Shown here: positions 15,962 through 24,974 of the stretch, piece after piece
Numbering within the stretch: position 1 is the first letter of the stretch
Layout of the letters: the number at the start of each line of letters is the position of its first letter
Assembly: GCA_025449645.1 (NCBI GenBank)
Contig: JANWIY010000012.1
Coordinates: forward strand, 1 to 35,768
Direction of reading: 5' to 3'
Length of the DNA stretch: 35,768 nucleotides
Origin: Chitinophagaceae bacterium
Lineage (GTDB): Bacteria; Bacteroidota; Bacteroidia; Chitinophagales; Chitinophagaceae
The notes under the pieces: generated by a model
What the model was told of the DNA's origin: nothing
The model's database searches: none
What the model saw: the letters and a program-made list of their open reading frames with translations, nothing else
Program-made: the position numbers and the translations under genes

Positions 15962-18355
15962 ATGAAATTTTTTTTTGTTTTTCTGGCCATACTCCCCTGT
16001 GTTCCATGTGCTGCTCAATCAGTTGATTCTTCTAATATTTTATTTGATGCCCAATGGCAGTTTTTCAAGGGTGGCGTGGAAAGGGGCCAGGCAGTTACGG
16101 TTGATGATTCGCATTGGAGAACCGTTGATCTGCCGCATGACTGGAGTATAGAAGATATCGGTTCAACTGAGTCTCCTTTTGATTCCAATGCCATTAGTCA
16201 GGTCGGCGGCGGTTTTACGGTTGGCGGAACCGGCTGGTACCGGAAGAGTTTTTTCATTCCCGCAAACCTCAAAGGAAAAAGTATTCACATTTTATTTGAT
16301 GGTGTGTATATGAACGCAGATGTATCGCTAAATGGTGAACATATTGGAAATCATCCTTACGGATACACAAGCTTTTGGTATGACCTGACCCCCCTTGTGA
16401 AATATGGTGAGAAAAATATGCTGGCAGTCCAGGTCAAGAATGAGGGGCAAAACAGCCGCTGGTATTCAGGATCAGGAATTAACCGGCATGTGTGGATTCA
16501 ATTTCTTTCTGCTGTCCATTTTGTTCAGTGGGGAACACAGATCAGAAGCACGGAAGCCAATTCCGCAAATGCAAGTGTGCACACAAGTACGGCAATTGAA
16601 AATAATACACCGGTCCTTCAATCCATTCAGTTATTGTGCACGGTGCTCGATCCCCATGGAAATGAAACTGCCAGATGGAAAAAAGAAATTCAGATTGGGC
16701 AGGGAGCTGTTTATACGGACACAGAAACGATTCAAGTGAACAGGCCACTGTTGTGGTCAACAGATCATCCCCTGCTATATTCCCTTCATACAAAAATCGT
16801 TCAGAATCAGGAAACGCTTCAACAGCAGGAAACAGTCTTCGGAATCCGGAGCATTCATTTTGATGCGGAAACAGGATTTTTACTGAATGGCAAACCAATG
16901 AAACTAAAGGGCGGCTGTTATCATGATGATAATGGACCGGTAGGTTCCAGGGCCTATGACCGCGCGGAAGAGCGCCGCGTGGAGCTCATGAAAGCCAGTG
17001 GTTTCAATGCGATCAGGTGTTCACACAATCCTCCTCCACCAGCATTTCTGAATGCCTGCGACCGGCTGGGTATGCTCGTAGTTGATGAGGCATTCGATAT
17101 GTGGGAGGAACCGAAAACACCGTATGATTATCATTTATATTTTGATTTGTGGTGGAAGCAGGATATTGAAAGTATGGTGCTGCGGGATCTGAACCATCCT
17201 TCCGTAATCATGTGGAGCATTGGCAATGAAATCCCTAACCGTCAAAAACATGAAGTGGTGATTATTGCAAAAAAACTCGCCGCTTATGTTCGGTCTTTGG
17301 ACGATAGCCGCCCGGTAACTTCGGCAGTGAATGATGTTAAAGAAGACAAAGATCCCTTTTTTGCGACACTGGATATTGCAGGATACAATTACGCCTACAC
17401 CAGTTATGAACCGGATCATCGCCGTAAACCGGAGCGAATCATGATGGGAACAGAGTCATATGCCCTCGAGGCTTTCGATTATTGGATGCAGGTGGCAGAT
17501 CATCCTTACGTTATTGGCGACTTTATCTGGACAGGCTTTGACTATATCGGCGAAGCCAGTATCGGTTGGAGAGGGTACATGCAGGAAAAAAGTTTTTACC
17601 CCTGGAACCTGGCTTATTGCGGCGACATTGATATCTGCGGCTGGAAGCGCCCGCAATCATATTACCGGGACGTGCTGTGGAATACCGGTAAGCTCTCAAT
17701 ATTTGTGCACCCTCCGGAACCTTCTTTTCCGCTGAACCCGCATATTGAAACCTGGAGTAAGTGGAATTGGGAAGACGTGGTTGCTGACTGGAACTGGATT
17801 GGATCTGAAAATAAGCCTTTGAAAGTGGATGTATATTCTTCCTGCGATGAAGTGGAATTAATGTTGAATGGAAAATCAATGGGAAGAAAAGCGACAAACC
17901 GGGCCGATAAATATCGCGCATCCTGGGACGTTCCCTGGCAGGCAGGCGAGTTAAAAGCCATTGGTTTCAAAAATAAAAAACAAGTGCAACAGGCCGTGCT
18001 TTCCAGTTCAGGAGAACCAGCACAATTGCAGATGGTACCGGACAGAACCGGGATTCAGGCTAACGGACAGGACCTTTGTTATGTTACAATCGAGATTCAG
18101 GACAGGGATCATCATTTGAATCCTAAAGCGGATAACCTCATACATTTTTCTGTAGATGGACCAGCCAGCATTGCCGGCGTTGGGAATGCAAATCCGGCGA
18201 GCCTGGAAAGCTACCAGTTGCCGAGGAGAAAAGGATGGCGGGGCAAATGCCTGGTCGTTTTAAAGTCCACCGGCCAGGCAGGAAATATTGTACTGCACGC
18301 TACTGCGGAAGGCCTGCCTGAGGCCAGCCTGAATATCGTTTCAAGAGCAGAATAA
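15962..18355 (+). CDS. Secreted GH2 beta-galactosidase-like glycoside hydrolase
   Basis: A 797-residue exported enzyme with a signal peptide ending CAAQS (residue about 19). In order it has a GH2 sugar-binding jelly roll (about 25-190, with WRTVDLPHDWSIED and GGTGWYRKSF), an Ig-like domain (about 195-295) and the TIM barrel (about 300-590). A DUF4982-like domain (about 610-690) and a C-terminal Ig-like GH2 domain (about 695-795) follow. The acid/base is E423 (SIGNEIPN) and the likely nucleophile is E498 (MMGTESYA). The exact sugar is not readable. The frame could extend to TTG 15914, but ATG 15962 (or 15959) gives a standard signal peptide. The stop codon directly abuts that of the convergent GMC gene. 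Confidence 0.92.
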   Translation: MKFFFVFLAILPCVPCAAQSVDSSNILFDAQWQFFKGGVERGQAVTVDDSHWRTVDLPHDWSIEDIGSTESPFDSNAISQVGGGFTVGGTGWYRKSFFIPANLKGKSIHILFDGVYMNADVSLNGEHIGNHPYGYTSFWYDLTPLVKYGEKNMLAVQVKNEGQNSRWYSGSGINRHVWIQFLSAVHFVQWGTQIRSTEANSANASVHTSTAIENNTPVLQSIQLLCTVLDPHGNETARWKKEIQIGQGAVYTDTETIQVNRPLLWSTDHPLLYSLHTKIVQNQETLQQQETVFGIRSIHFDAETGFLLNGKPMKLKGGCYHDDNGPVGSRAYDRAEERRVELMKASGFNAIRCSHNPPPPAFLNACDRLGMLVVDEAFDMWEEPKTPYDYHLYFDLWWKQDIESMVLRDLNHPSVIMWSIGNEIPNRQKHEVVIIAKKLAAYVRSLDDSRPVTSAVNDVKEDKDPFFATLDIAGYNYAYTSYEPDHRRKPERIMMGTESYALEAFDYWMQVADHPYVIGDFIWTGFDYIGEASIGWRGYMQEKSFYPWNLAYCGDIDICGWKRPQSYYRDVLWNTGKLSIFVHPPEPSFPLNPHIETWSKWNWEDVVADWNWIGSENKPLKVDVYSSCDEVELMLNGKSMGRKATNRADKYRASWDVPWQAGELKAIGFKNKKQVQQAVLSSSGEPAQLQMVPDRTGIQANGQDLCYVTIEIQDRDHHLNPKADNLIHFSVDGPASIAGVGNANPASLESYQLPRRKGWRGKCLVVLKSTGQAGNIVLHATAEGLPEASLNIVSRAE

Positions 18356-20083
18356 CTAAATATTTCTTTTCTTTAATTCCTCCACAGCATGGTTTGCAGC
18401 CCGGGCAGTGAAAGCCATAAAAGTGATTGAAGGGTTCTGTGTGCTTGTGGAAACCATGGCCGCACCGTCGGTAACAAAAACATTCGGGCAGTGATGGAAC
18501 TGATTCCATTTATTCAACAACGAGGTCTTGGGATCCTTTCCCATCCTGCATCCACCCATCTCATGGATATCCAGTCCGGGAGCCTGCTTACTGTCCCGTG
18601 TCTGAATATTTTTACATCCACCCACTGTAAGCATTTCTGAAGTCTGGTCCAGAAAATCCTTCAATGATTTTTCATCATTTTCATCGTAATCCACAGAAAC
18701 AATCAGTTCAGGAATTCCCCAGGCGTCTTTATGTTCGGTGCTTAAGCGCACGTGGTTGGTTTGCTTTGGAATCGTTTCACCCTGCATCATGGCAAATACA
18801 AACCAGGGTCCTGCCTCTGTGAGCGCTTCTTTAAATTCAGCACCGACTTCCAATTCGTTTTGAGAAAGATTTCCTGTTCCCCTCCCCGCGCTGAAGTGGA
18901 CCATATAACCCCGGAGGAATTCCATTTCCTGTTTTTTCACATTCCGGAAATTGGGCATCATGGGTTGTGTTGGACGGCGACCATAATAATATTGATCCAT
19001 TGGTCCTTCATACGATGCACTTACTGTGCCCCTGTAATTGTGAAAACAGACGAACCTGCCGAGCAAACCGTTGTCATTTCCCAGGCCCTGAGGAAAGCGT
19101 GAAGAGATTGAGTTTAACAAAATCAGATTGGAATTCAGGCAGGCCGCGTTGACAAATATGATTTTCGCATAGTAAATGGTTTCCTGCTTGGTATGCGCAT
19201 CGATCACGCGCACCCCGGTTGCTCTTTGCTTTTTTTCATCGTAAATAATCGAATGAACAACACTATCTGTTCTCATGGTGAGATTTCCGGTTTTTGCCGC
19301 CCAGGGAAGTGTTGTGGAATTCGAACTGAAATATCCTCCGTAAGGGCATCCGCGTTCGCACTCGCTCCTGGCCTGGCATGGATTACGGCCCTGTTCGATA
19401 TGCACAGGCTGTGGCTTGGTCAGATGTGCGCACCTCCCCTGCACCACATGGCGTTCGGAATAATGAAGGTTAATTTTTTCCGCAATTTCTTTTTCAACAC
19501 AATTCATTTCCCAGGCAGGCAGAAATTCGCCGTCGGGAAGTGTTTCCAGTCCGTCGTGATTACCGCTGATACCGGCAAATTTTTCAACGTGTGAATACCA
19601 GGGAGCCATTTCTTCATAACTAACCGGCCATTCCACTGCAAACCCGTCGCGCGCCGGCCCAGCGAAATCAAATTTGCTCCACCTTTGCGTTTGCCTGGCC
19701 CAGAGCAGGGACTTCCCCCCCACCTGGTATCCGCGGATCCAGTCAAATGGTTTTTCCTGGATATACGGATGTTCATTGTCCTTTACAAAAAAATGCTGGG
19801 AAGCTTCACTGAATGCATAACATCTGCTAACGATGGGATTATTTTCCGTAATGGCAAGCGGCATTTGCCCGCGATGCGGAAAGTCCCATGGATTCTTTGT
19901 TGCTGTTGGGTAGTCTTTGAGGTGCACTACATTTCTACCCCTCTCAATGACGAGGGTTTTAAGACCGTGGTCACAAAATTCCTTGGCGGCCCAGCCGCCA
20001 CTTATACCTGATCCGATAACTATTGCATCGAAGGTTTGTTGCGCTGTGGCACGGTTATTTACCAGAAGGGAATCGCCAGGCAT
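18356..20083 (-). CDS. GMC oxidoreductase, glucose/gluconate dehydrogenase-like, with [3Fe-4S]-type Cys motif
   Basis: A 575-residue flavoprotein. The FAD-binding motif VIGSGISGGWAA lies near residues 21-32 and the C-terminal GMC signature includes HEMGGCRMG and STSTQNPSITFMAFTARAA. Cysteines C236, C242 and C246 (CQARSECERGC) have the 6 and 4 spacing of the [3Fe-4S] ligands in the catalytic subunit of FAD-dependent glucose dehydrogenases. The substrate is therefore probably a sugar or sugar acid hydroxyl. No signal peptide is present. Relatives reach the periplasm with a small Tat-exported partner subunit, and neither that partner nor a cytochrome gene is adjacent. ATG 20083 is preferred to TTG 20110. 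Confidence 0.9.
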   Translation of the reverse strand: MPGDSLLVNNRATAQQTFDAIVIGSGISGGWAAKEFCDHGLKTLVIERGRNVVHLKDYPTATKNPWDFPHRGQMPLAITENNPIVSRCYAFSEASQHFFVKDNEHPYIQEKPFDWIRGYQVGGKSLLWARQTQRWSKFDFAGPARDGFAVEWPVSYEEMAPWYSHVEKFAGISGNHDGLETLPDGEFLPAWEMNCVEKEIAEKINLHYSERHVVQGRCAHLTKPQPVHIEQGRNPCQARSECERGCPYGGYFSSNSTTLPWAAKTGNLTMRTDSVVHSIIYDEKKQRATGVRVIDAHTKQETIYYAKIIFVNAACLNSNLILLNSISSRFPQGLGNDNGLLGRFVCFHNYRGTVSASYEGPMDQYYYGRRPTQPMMPNFRNVKKQEMEFLRGYMVHFSAGRGTGNLSQNELEVGAEFKEALTEAGPWFVFAMMQGETIPKQTNHVRLSTEHKDAWGIPELIVSVDYDENDEKSLKDFLDQTSEMLTVGGCKNIQTRDSKQAPGLDIHEMGGCRMGKDPKTSLLNKWNQFHHCPNVFVTDGAAMVSTSTQNPSITFMAFTARAANHAVEELKKRNI

Positions 20084-20149
20084 ATTAATCGTTTTGAAAT
20101 GAAAATACAAAAATCTTGTCTTTCAGAGGGATCTATTTTCGAATTTCGT

Positions 20150-20168
20150 CCGGACTTTTTAAGTCCGG
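20150..20168. other. Perfect hairpin in the GMC / response regulator divergent region
   Basis: CCGGACTT and AAGTCCGG are perfect 8-bp arms around a TTT loop, lying between the two divergent starts (67 bp from GMC, 177 bp from the regulator). It could be an operator or an RNA hairpin in the GMC leader; no regulator can be named. Confidence 0.55.
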
Positions 20169-20344
20169 GGCCATCGGGGTGGTGAAAACTTACGTGATTC
20201 AGCTTCACGCTGTAAACATGCGGGATATTTTTAATTTAAGCCGGTCTCATGCAACTGTGAATACATTGAATTTATTTCTCTATTCTTGAAATTAAACTTA
20301 TCTATGCAGTGGAGAACCCCGCAAAACCACAACTAAATCGGTGT

Positions 20345-20737
20345 ATGGGCAGAATTGTATTATGTGTTGATGATGATCCGGATGACAGGGAACTGATCCG
20401 TAGCGCTATTTTTAATATCGATCCTGAATATATCGTGGCTTTCTCAACGAATGGCAGGGAGGCAATGAAATTTCTTTTGGATTCCATTGAAACAGAATTA
20501 CCCTGCCTGATTATCCTGGACATCAATATGCCCATCATGGATGGAAAGCAGACCATATTGGAAATAAAAAAGACTCCGGAACTCAGCCAGATTCCGATTG
20601 TGGTTTTCAGTACTTCCAACCATCCATCCGATGAGCGCTTTTGCAAACAAATGGGCGTTGAAATGGTCACCAAGCCCGCCAACCTCAAACAAATCAGCCA
20701 GGAAGCCCAAAAACTATTGCATTATTGTCAGGATTGA
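20345..20737 (+). CDS. Stand-alone response regulator receiver (Rcp/CheY-like)
   Basis: A 130-residue receiver domain without an output domain. The acidic pocket is VDDDPDD (D9-D11), the phospho-acceptor is D59 in LIILDINMP, the switch Ser/Thr is in VVFSTSN, and the conserved Lys is in MVTKPAN. Such regulators usually work by protein contact or in phosphorelays. No kinase is adjacent. A GTG at 20309 would add twelve non-conserved residues; ATG 20345 is preferred. TATTCTTG at 20281-20288 resembles a -7 box with one mismatch. LigD follows 87 bp downstream in the same direction. Confidence 0.9.
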   Translation: MGRIVLCVDDDPDDRELIRSAIFNIDPEYIVAFSTNGREAMKFLLDSIETELPCLIILDINMPIMDGKQTILEIKKTPELSQIPIVVFSTSNHPSDERFCKQMGVEMVTKPANLKQISQEAQKLLHYCQD

Positions 20738-20824
20738 CTCCCCGTCCGGCATTTCAGCGCAAGTGAAAACCTGAGCTTCCACCCTAGCATACCATTTGCA
20801 TAAGTGAAGCATAACTCTTGCCTT

Positions 20825-23575
20825 ATGCCTTTACAGGAATACAAAAAGAAACGTGTTTTTAACCGGACGCCTGAACCCGAGGCCGGGAAACCCGGTAGCG
20901 GTAAATTACAGTTTGTTGTCCAGCAACATCATGCCAGCCACTTGCATTATGATTTCCGCCTGGAGATGGAAGGCGTATTAAAAAGCTGGGCTGTTCCAAA
21001 GGGCCCTTCCCTTAACCCGCAGGACAAACGCCTTGCCATGATGGTTGAAGACCATCCTTTTGATTATAAGGATTTTGAAGGGATTATTCCTCAAGGAAAC
21101 TATGGAGCAGGAAGCGTGATCGTGTGGGACCAGGGTGTGTATGAACCTCTGGTAAAAACCGCCAGTAAAAGGGAGCAGGAAAAGGAGTTGCTAAAGGAAC
21201 TCAGTTCCGGTTCCTTAAAATTCCGGATGCACGGCAGGAAATTGAAGGGCGAATTTGCCTTAGTACATATCAAAAATCAGCAGAAAGGAAATAATGCCTG
21301 GCTGCTTATTAAGCATAATGATGAATATGCTTCTCCTGCTGACATCGGCAACACAGCAAAGTCAGTCCGTTCGGGAAAAACAGTGTTTCAGATGGCAAAG
21401 GATAAGCGGGCAAAGGAATGGATCTCGGACAGGCCAAAGACCCGTAAAAAACAAGTTGAAAAACCCGATGTAACAAGAAGGGCCGATGAACCAACGGCCG
21501 ATATTCATGAATTATTAGAAAAAGGAAAGAAGGCAGCCATTCCCAAAAAAATAAAGCCAATGCTGGCAACCGCGGTTGAGAAACCATTTGACGGGAAAGA
21601 ATGGTTATTTGAAATTAAGTGGGATGGATATCGTGCCATAACCACTATTCAGCGCGGTAAGGCAAGGATCGAATCAAGGCATAATATTTCCTTTGATGAA
21701 AAATTTCTTCCGGTAAAAAACGCCTTGGAAAAATGGCCGGCCCAGGCCGTGATCGACGGCGAAATTGTTGCACTCAGGGCAGACGGTCTTCCTGGTTTTC
21801 AGGAGTTGCAGGGATTCTTAAAACAACAGAATGCTGCGGCCCTGGCATATTACGTGTTTGATTTATTGTGGTACCAGGGGAATGATTATACCCAGCTCCC
21901 ATTAAAAGAAAGAAAGACCATTCTCCAGGCCATTCTTCCTTCCGGTGACAATATTATTAAGTACAGTGATCATGTGGAAGAGGAAGGGATTTCATTTTTT
22001 AAGGCAGCCCTTGACAAGGGTCTTGAAGGAGTAATGGCCAAGAAGGCCGATAGTGTTTACACTGAAAACCACCGGAGCAGGAACTGGTTGAAAATTAAGA
22101 ATAATCAGTTGGTGGAAGCAATTGTATGCGGATTTACAAAGGGACGAAACAGCAGAAAATATTTTGGTGCGGTTATTCTTGGCCGTTATGCCGGAAAGGA
22201 ATTAAAATATATCGGGCATAGTGGTTCGGGATTTGATGAAAGCACATTAAAAGATTTGCATCTTAAGTTTCAACCGCTGATCACGGAAAAATGCCCGTTC
22301 GCCAGGAAACCAAAAACGAACATGCCGGCTACCTGGCTCAGGCCGGAATTGGTTTGCATGGTAAAATATACCGAAGTCACGCAAGATGGAATTCTCCGTC
22401 ATCCCATCTTTATGGGATTAAGGGAGGATAAGAAAGCGGAGGATGAAAAAAATGTTGCAGTAATAAAACCACCCCACAGCGGCAGAACAAAATATTCTGT
22501 TCCGGATAAAAAAAATAAAACCAGGAGGAAAGAACCTACCCTCTACAGAGACCGGGCGGCGTCTATGGTGAAACCGCGAAAGGAATCGGCCCGCAAGCCG
22601 GTCAAGGAAAAAAAGAATAAATCAAATTCAAGCGGGCAGAAAACGGGGTTGATCAAGCCGGGCGAGAAACAGGCAGATGTTGTGATCGATCAGCATCCCC
22701 TTTCCCTGACCAATCTCACCAAAATCTACTGGCCGCAGGAAAAGATCAGTAAAGGAGAAATGATCAATTACTATTACGCGGTAGCGGAATTTTTAATGCC
22801 TTATCTGACAGACCGTCCTCAATCCCTAAATCGTCATCCGAATGGCATTGAGGGAGAAGGCTTTTATCAAAAAAACGTTGGTGACCAGGTTCCTGACTGG
22901 GCGAAGACCTACCTGTATAAAAGCGGGAGTGACGGAAAGAACAAGAAATTTCTCGTTGCAACTGATGAAGCCAGCTTGATTTATATGGCAAATTTGGGCT
23001 GCATCGAGATCAATCCCTGGCATAGCCGGATTCAGAAGCCAGACAATCCCGACTGGTGTGTGATCGACATTGATCCAGACAAAACAAATACTTTCCAACA
23101 GGTGATGGACGTGGCTTTGCAGATCAAAGCATACCTGGATCAACTGGGAGTGACCGCTTATTGCAAGACTTCCGGATCAACGGGTATGCATATCTATATA
23201 CCCCTGGGAGCGAAATATTCCTATGATCAGTCAAAAATATTTGCGGAATTGGTGGTTACTGCCGTTCAGCACGAAATGCCGGGATTTACCAGTATTGAAA
23301 GGAGCTTATCCAAACGAAAAGGTAAAATCTACCTGGACTTTTTACAAAACCGGCAGATCCAAACGATTGCTGCGCCCTATTCTCTCAGGCCAAAGCCTTA
23401 TGCAACCGTTTCCATGCCAGTGCATTGGGAGGAGTTGAAACCCCGATTGAAGATTTCAGATTTTACTATATACAATGCAATCGGTCGTATACGCCAGGAA
23501 CGCGATATTTTCGAAGGCGTGCTGGGCCCCGGCATTGCCCTGGAGAAGGTGCTGGCAGGAATGGGATCAGGTTAA
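20825..23575 (+). CDS. ligD: DNA ligase D (NHEJ): 3'-phosphoesterase, ligase and polymerase
   Basis: A 916-residue three-domain enzyme in the order phosphoesterase (about 15-165), ligase (about 238-540), polymerase/primase (about 640-905). This is the Pseudomonas-type order. H35, H41 and D43 in HHASHLHYDFRLE match the phosphoesterase metal site spacing. K265 in EIKWDGYRA is the adenylated lysine. D748 and D750 in VIDIDPD are the polymerase metal ligands. A Lys-rich linker (about 545-630) joins ligase and polymerase. LigD repairs double-strand breaks with Ku, but no ku gene is in this window. A GTG at 20804 would add seven residues; ATG 20825 is the better start. Confidence 0.95.
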   Translation: MPLQEYKKKRVFNRTPEPEAGKPGSGKLQFVVQQHHASHLHYDFRLEMEGVLKSWAVPKGPSLNPQDKRLAMMVEDHPFDYKDFEGIIPQGNYGAGSVIVWDQGVYEPLVKTASKREQEKELLKELSSGSLKFRMHGRKLKGEFALVHIKNQQKGNNAWLLIKHNDEYASPADIGNTAKSVRSGKTVFQMAKDKRAKEWISDRPKTRKKQVEKPDVTRRADEPTADIHELLEKGKKAAIPKKIKPMLATAVEKPFDGKEWLFEIKWDGYRAITTIQRGKARIESRHNISFDEKFLPVKNALEKWPAQAVIDGEIVALRADGLPGFQELQGFLKQQNAAALAYYVFDLLWYQGNDYTQLPLKERKTILQAILPSGDNIIKYSDHVEEEGISFFKAALDKGLEGVMAKKADSVYTENHRSRNWLKIKNNQLVEAIVCGFTKGRNSRKYFGAVILGRYAGKELKYIGHSGSGFDESTLKDLHLKFQPLITEKCPFARKPKTNMPATWLRPELVCMVKYTEVTQDGILRHPIFMGLREDKKAEDEKNVAVIKPPHSGRTKYSVPDKKNKTRRKEPTLYRDRAASMVKPRKESARKPVKEKKNKSNSSGQKTGLIKPGEKQADVVIDQHPLSLTNLTKIYWPQEKISKGEMINYYYAVAEFLMPYLTDRPQSLNRHPNGIEGEGFYQKNVGDQVPDWAKTYLYKSGSDGKNKKFLVATDEASLIYMANLGCIEINPWHSRIQKPDNPDWCVIDIDPDKTNTFQQVMDVALQIKAYLDQLGVTAYCKTSGSTGMHIYIPLGAKYSYDQSKIFAELVVTAVQHEMPGFTSIERSLSKRKGKIYLDFLQNRQIQTIAAPYSLRPKPYATVSMPVHWEELKPRLKISDFTIYNAIGRIRQERDIFEGVLGPGIALEKVLAGMGSG

Positions 23576-23586
23576 TTATAGGGCAA

Positions 23587-23602
23587 GGATCGGGGCCGAT
23601 CC
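23587..23602. terminator. Hairpin between convergent ligD and NHL genes
   Basis: GGATCGG and CCGATCC form a perfect inverted repeat (in RNA, six pairs with a GGGC loop) in the 54-bp gap between the two stop codons. There is no clear U-tract, so the terminator role is only likely by position. Confidence 0.35.
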
Positions 23603-23629
23603 CATCATGCTTTGAAGGAGAATTTGGAA

Positions 23630-24694
23630 TTAGTTAAAAGTGATTTTCCTGATCAGGCCGCTGCCAAAGTCCGCCGTGTACAAATTGCCTTGTCCATCGA
23701 TGCATAAATTGGTTGGTTTGTTGAATTGCGCTGAACTGCTACCGCCATCTGTCGTGCCTGCAGTGCCGGTTCCCGCTATGGTGGTAACGACGCCTGCGGG
23801 CGTAACCATTCTGATCCTGTTGTTATCCGTATCGGCAACATAAATATTTCCTTTGGAGTCCACGCACAATCCCATGGGGCCGCCAAAGGCCGCACTCGTT
23901 CCGGTTCCGTCAGCAAAGCCTGCAGTTTGGCTTCCGGCCAGAGTGGAAACCTGACCACCTGAGATTTTTCTGATCCTATTCCCGTCTGCCACATAAACAT
24001 TTCCCTGGCCATCTGCGGCTAATCCGGTCGGGCCAAGGAATTCTGCGCTCGCCGCGCCCCCGTCTTTGTACCCGGAAGGAGAAGTTCCCGCCAGGTGAGA
24101 ACCCGTTCCGCCAGGTGTTACCATGGTTATTCCATCCTGACCCATGGGATCTGCGCTGTAAATATTGCCCTGCGGATCAATTGCAATTGCCTGGGGGCCA
24201 TCGATTGTTATATTATTGGCCGGATTGGTTGCAATAAACGTGGTAGCGACGGCACCCGGGCTAACTTTCTTAATACCCATGCAGCCAATATCTGCCACAT
24301 AAATATTGTTCTGGGCATCGGTGCAGATAGCAAAAGGGTCTGTAAAGGTTGCCGTATCGCCTGTGCCATTCCCACAGCCTGCTGTACCGGGTTTTCCTAC
24401 ATAGTTTGAAACTGTTCCTACAGGAGTGACTTTATAAATAAGATAATTATTGCTGGATACATAAATATTTCCCTGCGCGTCCAGGGCAATTCCTGTCGGG
24501 CCCGGATTGAAAACATTTGCATTCGCCAGCGTGCTGACACTGACCGAGGGGGTATTGGTTGTCCCGCCGCCGGTCGTGGTGCCCCCACCATAGGTTGAAC
24601 CGCTATAACCGCCTTTACTGCATGCAACAAAAAAAATTAAAATGCTTCCAATGAATGCGAGACCGCATATGATATTAGTTCGCATACTATTCAT
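23630..24694 (-). CDS. NHL-repeat beta-propeller lipoprotein
   Basis: A 354-residue exported lipoprotein. The hydrophobic leader ends in a lipobox-like FFVAC at C25, followed by a Gly/Thr-rich flexible linker to about residue 50. Six NHL repeats follow, each with a core like GIALDAQGNIYV and a closing I-x-K-V/I, giving a complete six-bladed propeller. Loops such as LAGTSPSGYKDG and IAGTGTAGTTDG sit between blades. NHL propellers usually bind proteins or ligands and some are enzymes, but no catalytic residues are evident. It is probably anchored in the outer membrane facing the periplasm or outside. Confidence 0.87.
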   Translation of the reverse strand: MNSMRTNIICGLAFIGSILIFFVACSKGGYSGSTYGGGTTTGGGTTNTPSVSVSTLANANVFNPGPTGIALDAQGNIYVSSNNYLIYKVTPVGTVSNYVGKPGTAGCGNGTGDTATFTDPFAICTDAQNNIYVADIGCMGIKKVSPGAVATTFIATNPANNITIDGPQAIAIDPQGNIYSADPMGQDGITMVTPGGTGSHLAGTSPSGYKDGGAASAEFLGPTGLAADGQGNVYVADGNRIRKISGGQVSTLAGSQTAGFADGTGTSAAFGGPMGLCVDSKGNIYVADTDNNRIRMVTPAGVVTTIAGTGTAGTTDGGSSSAQFNKPTNLCIDGQGNLYTADFGSGLIRKITFN

Positions 24695-24761
24695 TTTATG
24701 CTATTAAAATACGGAGTAAGCCCAATCATAGTTGCGTAAGAGAAGAAGTAATGCTGAATCC

Positions 24762-24869
24762 TTATTTTGGTTTTGAAAAAAGAAAAAGGGCCAATGCCAT
24801 GAGGAAAAAGAGGATGGATAATATAAGAAAAAATGATTTTATCCATTTGGTGTTTCGCGTACGGCCCAT
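24762..24869 (-). CDS. Possible 35-residue single-helix membrane peptide
   Basis: ATG 24869 opens a 35-codon frame ending TAA at 24762-24764. It has a basic N-terminus (MGRTRNTKWIK), one hydrophobic helix of about 20 residues and a short SKPK tail, which is the typical plan of a bacterial small membrane protein. An in-frame TGA lies nine codons upstream of the ATG, so the frame is bounded. It lies alone in the 280-bp gap between the histidine kinase and NHL genes. No homology can be claimed and chance is possible. Confidence 0.35.
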   Translation of the reverse strand: MGRTRNTKWIKSFFLILSILFFLMALALFLFSKPK

Positions 24870-24974
24870 GTCATGACTAGCTTTATTTACTAATCAAAGG
24901 TGGGAGCTGTTAAAAAGACAATTGGAGGATACTCGACAAACATCTTGATTAAATCGTCAAAAAGTGGATCGGAA

